NCBI GenBank assembly: GCA_029012165.1
Contig: JAQXLO010000234.1
Location: 1 to 9,696, forward strand
Direction of reading: 5' to 3'
From: Oscillospiraceae bacterium
Lineage (GTDB): Bacteria; Bacillota; Clostridia; Oscillospirales; Acutalibacteraceae
DNA: 9,696 bases
Both the position numbers and the translations under genes were made by a program. Within the stretch, counting starts at the first letter, position 1. Every line of letters begins with the position of its first letter. The notes below the pieces were generated by a model. It was not told the DNA's origin and searched no databases. It saw only the letters and a program-made list of their open reading frames with translations. Of the stretch, positions 6,858-9,696 are shown one piece after another.

Positions 6858-6884
6858 TGATTTTTTTTCGATTTGTGTTATACT
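6857..6884 (+). promoter_or_regulatory. Promoter of the DUF4430 gene
   Basis: TTGATT (6857-6862, 4 of 6 matches) is followed after 16 bases by TATACT (6879-6884, 5 of 6). TG at 6876-6877 makes it an extended -10 (TGTTATACT). The spacer contains the T8 tract. Confidence 0.65.
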
Positions 6885-6912
6885 TAACTTCAAGAGGAAA
6901 GGAGTGATTCGT

Positions 6913-7317
6913 GTGAAAAAAATTATTGCGATTGTATTGTCTGTGGTAGTCGTGGCGGGGATCGGAGTGGGTCTTTATTTTTATTTTTCAGACCGTGATA
7001 TGCCGAAGCCGGTGGATGGAGAAAAGACCGTCACGGTTAATGTGATTGCCAACGGACAAACAGAAACCTTTACATCCAAGACGCAGGAAGTATATTTGCG
7101 TGGACTGCTGGAGCAAATGGAGCTTATCGAGGGCGTGGAATCGGATTACGGCTTATATGTGCAGAAAGTCAACGGTATTGCCGCCGATGAGAGTCTCGAA
7201 CAGTGGTGGAAATTCAGCCTGAACGGTGAGATGCTGCAAACCGGTGTGGAAACCGCTCTGTTTTCCGATGGAGATGTTGTGGATATTGAACTGATACAAG
7301 GATATGACAGTTTCTGA
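6913..7317 (+). CDS. Small membrane-anchored DUF4430 protein
   Basis: I choose the GTG at 6913, giving 134 residues, because the ribosome site AAAGGAG (6898-6904) ends 8 bases before it. The in-frame GTG at 6904 overlaps that site. Residues 2-3 are Lys and residues 4-25 are strongly hydrophobic (IIAIVLSVVVVAGIGVGLYFYF), acting as a signal anchor; there is no lipobox Cys, so it is not a lipoprotein. The outside domain (~37-134) matches DUF4430, a beta-grasp-like domain related to the C-terminal part of transcobalamin/intrinsic factor. Seen features are the strand VTVNVIANGQTETF, the block LEQWWKFSLNGEML (95-108) and the final SDGDVVDIELIQGY. Members are often parts of surface proteins or lie near vitamin uptake genes, but nothing nearby names a ligand here. 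It is a single-gene transcript between its promoter and the hairpin at 7338-7374. Confidence 0.9.
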   Translation: MKKIIAIVLSVVVVAGIGVGLYFYFSDRDMPKPVDGEKTVTVNVIANGQTETFTSKTQEVYLRGLLEQMELIEGVESDYGLYVQKVNGIAADESLEQWWKFSLNGEMLQTGVETALFSDGDVVDIELIQGYDSF

Positions 7318-7337
7318 ACACAGAAAAAACGATACTA

Positions 7338-7374
7338 AAAACCCGGTCTTCACTTGCGGTGAGGATCGGGTTTT
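7338..7374. terminator. Bidirectional terminator between DUF4430 and S41 genes
   Basis: Positions 7338-7353 pair with 7359-7374 as a 16-bp stem with two G/U pairs and a TTGCG loop. AAAACCCG and CGGGTTTT form the base of the stem, so both directions end in U-rich sequence. The minus-strand exit (TTTTTAG) is the better T tract. Confidence 0.87.
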
Positions 7375-7377
7375 GTC

Positions 7378-8568
7378 TTAGTCAGCGGAAAGAACAGAAA
7401 TTGCTTTTTGCAGCTGCGCATCCTTGCTTTCGTCCAAAACAGAGGCGCTTCCCTCCACTTCATGGTTCGGCACAAGACCGACTTCGTTGAAGGATTCGCT
7501 CTTGTAGGGTATGATTTTGGAGGTCGTCAGGATCACGGCGCTGCCGTCCTCCAACGTGAACGCTTGCTGCGCCGTGCCCACACCGGCGGTTTGGGTGCCG
7601 ACAAGCACAGCTTTGTCGAAATCACGCAGATCGCACGCAAACAATTCCGCAGGACCGGCTGTTTCGCCGTTGACGAGAACTACCATGGGCAGATTCAGGT
7701 TGTTGGAAGAGGAGGGATAGTTGGCGACCGGTGTGCCATCTCTGCCGACCAGTTTTGCAAGTACTTCGTCCTGACTGCTGCAAATGGGGGTGATGCAGTC
7801 GATGCAGGCAGCGGCGTATTCCACCGTGCCTTCTTTGGTGCTGCGCAGGTCAAAGATGATGGAGGCTGCGCCCGCTTCCTGCACCGCCGTGATGGCTTCT
7901 TTGAGCTGATCCTGTGTATTGGCATAAAAAGCGGAGATACAGATATACCCCACATTGCCGATCACCTTGTGGGAGACGGAAACAAAACTGTAGCCGACCG
8001 TTACGGAGAATTCCAAAGGGGTGCCGTTTCGGCTGCAAGTTACGGAGACCGTGGAAAGTGTATCGCCGCTGAGCGTATCCAAGAGCGATTCATAGTTGTT
8101 TGCGGTGATCTTTTCACCGGCAATTTTTGTGAGGATATCATTTTCCTTGATCCCCTTTGCGGCTGCGGAGGAACCATTTGCCACAGAGGTGACGACGAGC
8201 TTGGCAGTAGCGGCGTCCCATGTGGTCGTGATGCCAACGCCGGAAGCATTGCCGTTCAGTCGCTCGGTATAATCGGTGTAAGCAGAGGCTGTTAGGAAAT
8301 GACTGTTGGGATCGCCCAAGCCGTTGACATAGCCATCGGAAATGCTGAAATTGATTTTTTCGCTGTTGATCGAGCCAAAGTAGTAGTAATTTGTGCGGAT
8401 CAGTGCATTGATATCGTCGATCGCCGAGTACATTTCTGTGCGTCCGGATATATCGGAAATCAGCTTATTGTAGATGGTTTGGGAAACGGCTACTGTGACG
8501 GCAAAGGTGGCGGCAATCGAGGCTAAAATCAGCGCCAATGCCACACCGACGGAAATCTTTTTACTCAT
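7378..8568 (-). CDS. S41-family (CtpA/CtpB-like) protein lacking the catalytic Ser and Lys
   Basis: This 396-residue protein has a basic N-terminus and one membrane helix (~7-29), then the CtpA-type order: helical region with LGDPNSHFLT (84-93, like the LDDPYS block), a PDZ domain (~107-193) and an S41 core (~200-370). The core keeps I-F-D-L-R (238-242), VLVNGETAGPAELFA (297-311) and VLVGTQTAGVGTAQQ (321-335). In active enzymes these read GSASASE and GKGTVQQ, with Ser and Lys 25 residues apart. Here the Ser position is Gly305 and the Lys position is Val330, exactly 25 apart, while Gln334 is kept. I infer that peptidase activity is lost and that the protein acts as a binder or regulator outside the membrane. 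ATG 8568 lies 15 bases after the M23 stop, with AAGAGG as ribosome site. The two genes form an operon, as often seen for ftsEX-linked M23/S41 pairs. Confidence 0.92.
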   Translation of the reverse strand: MSKKISVGVALALILASIAATFAVTVAVSQTIYNKLISDISGRTEMYSAIDDINALIRTNYYYFGSINSEKINFSISDGYVNGLGDPNSHFLTASAYTDYTERLNGNASGVGITTTWDAATAKLVVTSVANGSSAAAKGIKENDILTKIAGEKITANNYESLLDTLSGDTLSTVSVTCSRNGTPLEFSVTVGYSFVSVSHKVIGNVGYICISAFYANTQDQLKEAITAVQEAGAASIIFDLRSTKEGTVEYAAACIDCITPICSSQDEVLAKLVGRDGTPVANYPSSSNNLNLPMVVLVNGETAGPAELFACDLRDFDKAVLVGTQTAGVGTAQQAFTLEDGSAVILTTSKIIPYKSESFNEVGLVPNHEVEGSASVLDESKDAQLQKAISVLSAD

Positions 8569-8583
8569 CGGACATCCTCTTTC

Positions 8584-9696
8584 TTAGGGCATGGAGACAT
8601 AGTTGAGCGGATTGACACGGGAGACTGTGCCGTTTTTGTTGACTCGCACTTCAAAGTGCAGGTGGGGACCTGTGGTGTTGCCTGTGTGTCCCGCTTTGGC
8701 GATCACCTGACCCTGAGAAACGGTTTGTCCTTGACTGATAAGGATAGAGCTGCAATGGTAATATGCGGTGAACAGACCGTTGCCATGGTCGAGAATGATG
8801 TAGTTGCCCATGGACCAGTGACCGTAGCCGACAGTCATCGCTTTGCCGCTTTGGGCGGCGACAATGTTTTTGCCCTCTGTGCCGCCGCTGACGCAAATGT
8901 CGATACCGTGGTGCGGCGTGCCGTCGGAGTAGGCGGGATAGTAAGCGGAAATGTAGCAGTTATCGTAGGGCAGGGGCCAAATCAATGTGCCGTCATTCTT
9001 GATTTCCACAGGAACTTCCTGTCCTTGGGAGGAGCCTTGTGCGGCGATCAAGGCGTCGATCTCCGCATCGACTTTTTCCTGCTCGGCGATCAACTGCTTT
9101 TGAATGGCCTTATATTCCGCACTCTGCTTGTCCAGCGTTTGCAGCATGGCGACAGCGTCGCTTCGTTTGACGTTGACAGCGTTTTTCTTGCTTGCCAATT
9201 CATCGGCAGAGGACTGAACACTGGCTTGTTTTTCCTGCAGCTCTTTTTTCTGTTCCTCGACCTCGGTTTTTTTTGCGTTCACTGTGTCGATAGATGCGTC
9301 CAAAGCGCTGCTCATTTCGTTGAGGTGCTGAATATCCTTTTCCAGACCTTCGATCATTTCCTTATCATATTGGGAAGCATTTTGCAGATATTGCTGGCGG
9401 GTGAGAATATCGGAAAGACTCTTGGCGCCAAACAAAATCTCTAAATCCGAAGCTTCCCCCATCATATAGGAAAGCGCCAAACGATCCAAAACCTTTTGAT
9501 AGGTCAAATCAATGGAGGCTTCCGACATGGCAATTTCGATCTTGGTCTGGGTGATCTGGGCGTTGATGCCTTCGATCTCCGCATCCAGATCGTAGATGTT
9601 TTCATTTAGGTTTTGAATGTTGCCGTTGAGCAAGCTGATCTTTTGATCCAGAAGGCTGATTTGGTCGTTTAATCCGTTGATCTCGGACTCGAGTGC
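8584..9696 (-). CDS. Coiled-coil M23 peptidase, PcsB/EnvC-like (5' end cut by window)
   Basis: The frame stays open to the last base of the window, so the N-terminus and signal peptide lie to the right; 370 residues are visible (numbered from the edge). The TTG at 9633 is not a credible start because the coiled coil continues unbroken above it (LESEINGLNDQISLLDQKIS). Residues ~1-220 form two long coiled-coil stretches around LSYMMGEASDLEILFGAKSLSDILTR (~75-100), the hallmark of EnvC/PcsB/CwlO-type proteins. Residues ~238-370 are a LytM (M23) domain with H262-x3-D266 and H345-L-H347, so zinc and catalytic residues are intact. It should cut peptide bonds of peptidoglycan outside the cell. Family knowledge says the coiled coil holds the enzyme inactive until FtsEX acts on it; ftsE/ftsX are expected just beyond the right edge. 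It is followed by the S41 gene after 15 bases. Confidence 0.95.
   Translation of the reverse strand, partial: ALESEINGLNDQISLLDQKISLLNGNIQNLNENIYDLDAEIEGINAQITQTKIEIAMSEASIDLTYQKVLDRLALSYMMGEASDLEILFGAKSLSDILTRQQYLQNASQYDKEMIEGLEKDIQHLNEMSSALDASIDTVNAKKTEVEEQKKELQEKQASVQSSADELASKKNAVNVKRSDAVAMLQTLDKQSAEYKAIQKQLIAEQEKVDAEIDALIAAQGSSQGQEVPVEIKNDGTLIWPLPYDNCYISAYYPAYSDGTPHHGIDICVSGGTEGKNIVAAQSGKAMTVGYGHWSMGNYIILDHGNGLFTAYYHCSSILISQGQTVSQGQVIAKAGHTGNTTGPHLHFEVRVNKNGTVSRVNPLNYVSMP

Noticed and set aside
6751..6868. Small plus-strand RNA ending at the 14-bp hairpin
   Set aside because: No convincing plus-strand promoter was found in 6726-6820. Kept only as an alternative for the inverted repeat.
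6391..6912. Upstream extension of the DUF4430 frame, giving a 308-residue protein
   Set aside because: The first part is antisense to the XRE regulator and runs through the promoter and inverted repeat. The strong ribosome site at 6898-6904 fits the GTG at 6913.
7408..9444. Plus-strand frames at 7408-8295 and 8656-9444
   Set aside because: They are antisense shadows of the S41 and M23 genes, with no motifs or start signals of their own.
9631..9633. TTG as start codon of the M23 gene
   Set aside because: The frame continues open to the window edge with the same coiled-coil pattern, and no signal peptide follows the TTG, so the true start is outside the window.
1..9696. Mobile element, prophage, CRISPR array, toxin-antitoxin or defence locus
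   Set aside because: No transposase, integrase, terminal repeats, spacer-like repeats or toxin-type genes were found. The XRE/peptidase pair was considered as a toxin-antitoxin or ICE module, but neither gene resembles a toxin and no element surrounds it.

Overview
The window reads as ordinary chromosomal DNA from a low-to-mid GC Gram-positive anaerobe. The best guess is class Clostridia, in the Oscillospiraceae/Ruminococcaceae range. This placement is inference. It rests on strong AGGAGG-type ribosome binding sites, TTGACA/TATACT-like promoters, the protein families present (a GH38 mannosidase, a DUF4430 protein, an EnvC/PcsB-like M23 protein beside an S41 protein, a membrane-tethered XRE regulator) and moderate GC. 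No mobile element, CRISPR array, tRNA or rRNA was seen.

Layout, left to right. (a) 1-354 (+) is the C-terminal part of GMP synthase (guaA), closed by a hairpin terminator. (b) 400-2441 (-) is a two-gene unit: a secreted metallophosphoesterase, then an RsuA-type 16S rRNA pseudouridine synthase joined to it by an ATGA stop/start overlap. (c) 2570-5740 (+) is a large cytosolic GH38 alpha-mannosidase with its own promoter, divergent from (b). (d) 5819-6725 (-) is a two-gene unit: an N-terminally membrane-anchored XRE-family regulator, then a YgjP/DUF45-type zinc metallopeptidase. (e) 6913-7317 (+) is a small membrane-anchored DUF4430 protein, divergent from (d). (f) 7378-9696 (-) is an operon: a coiled-coil M23 peptidase, cut off by the right edge, followed by an S41-family protein. 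Convergent gene pairs are separated by short hairpins (360-401, 5785-5819, 7338-7374) that probably serve as shared terminators.

How the genes may work together. The M23 protein has the PcsB/EnvC layout and keeps its metal and catalytic residues, so it is probably a cell-wall hydrolase controlled by FtsEX. Its S41 partner aligns without gaps across the active site but has Gly where the catalytic Ser should be and Val where the catalytic Lys should be, so it looks like a pseudoprotease. The XRE regulator and metallopeptidase recall repressor/antirepressor-protease pairs such as ImmR/ImmA, but with a membrane-tethered repressor and a different protease family. This link is only a hypothesis. 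The 187 bp between this unit and the DUF4430 gene holds two divergent promoters, a 20-bp-period direct repeat and a perfect 14-bp inverted repeat abutting a -35 box. It is the densest unexplained non-coding signal in the window.
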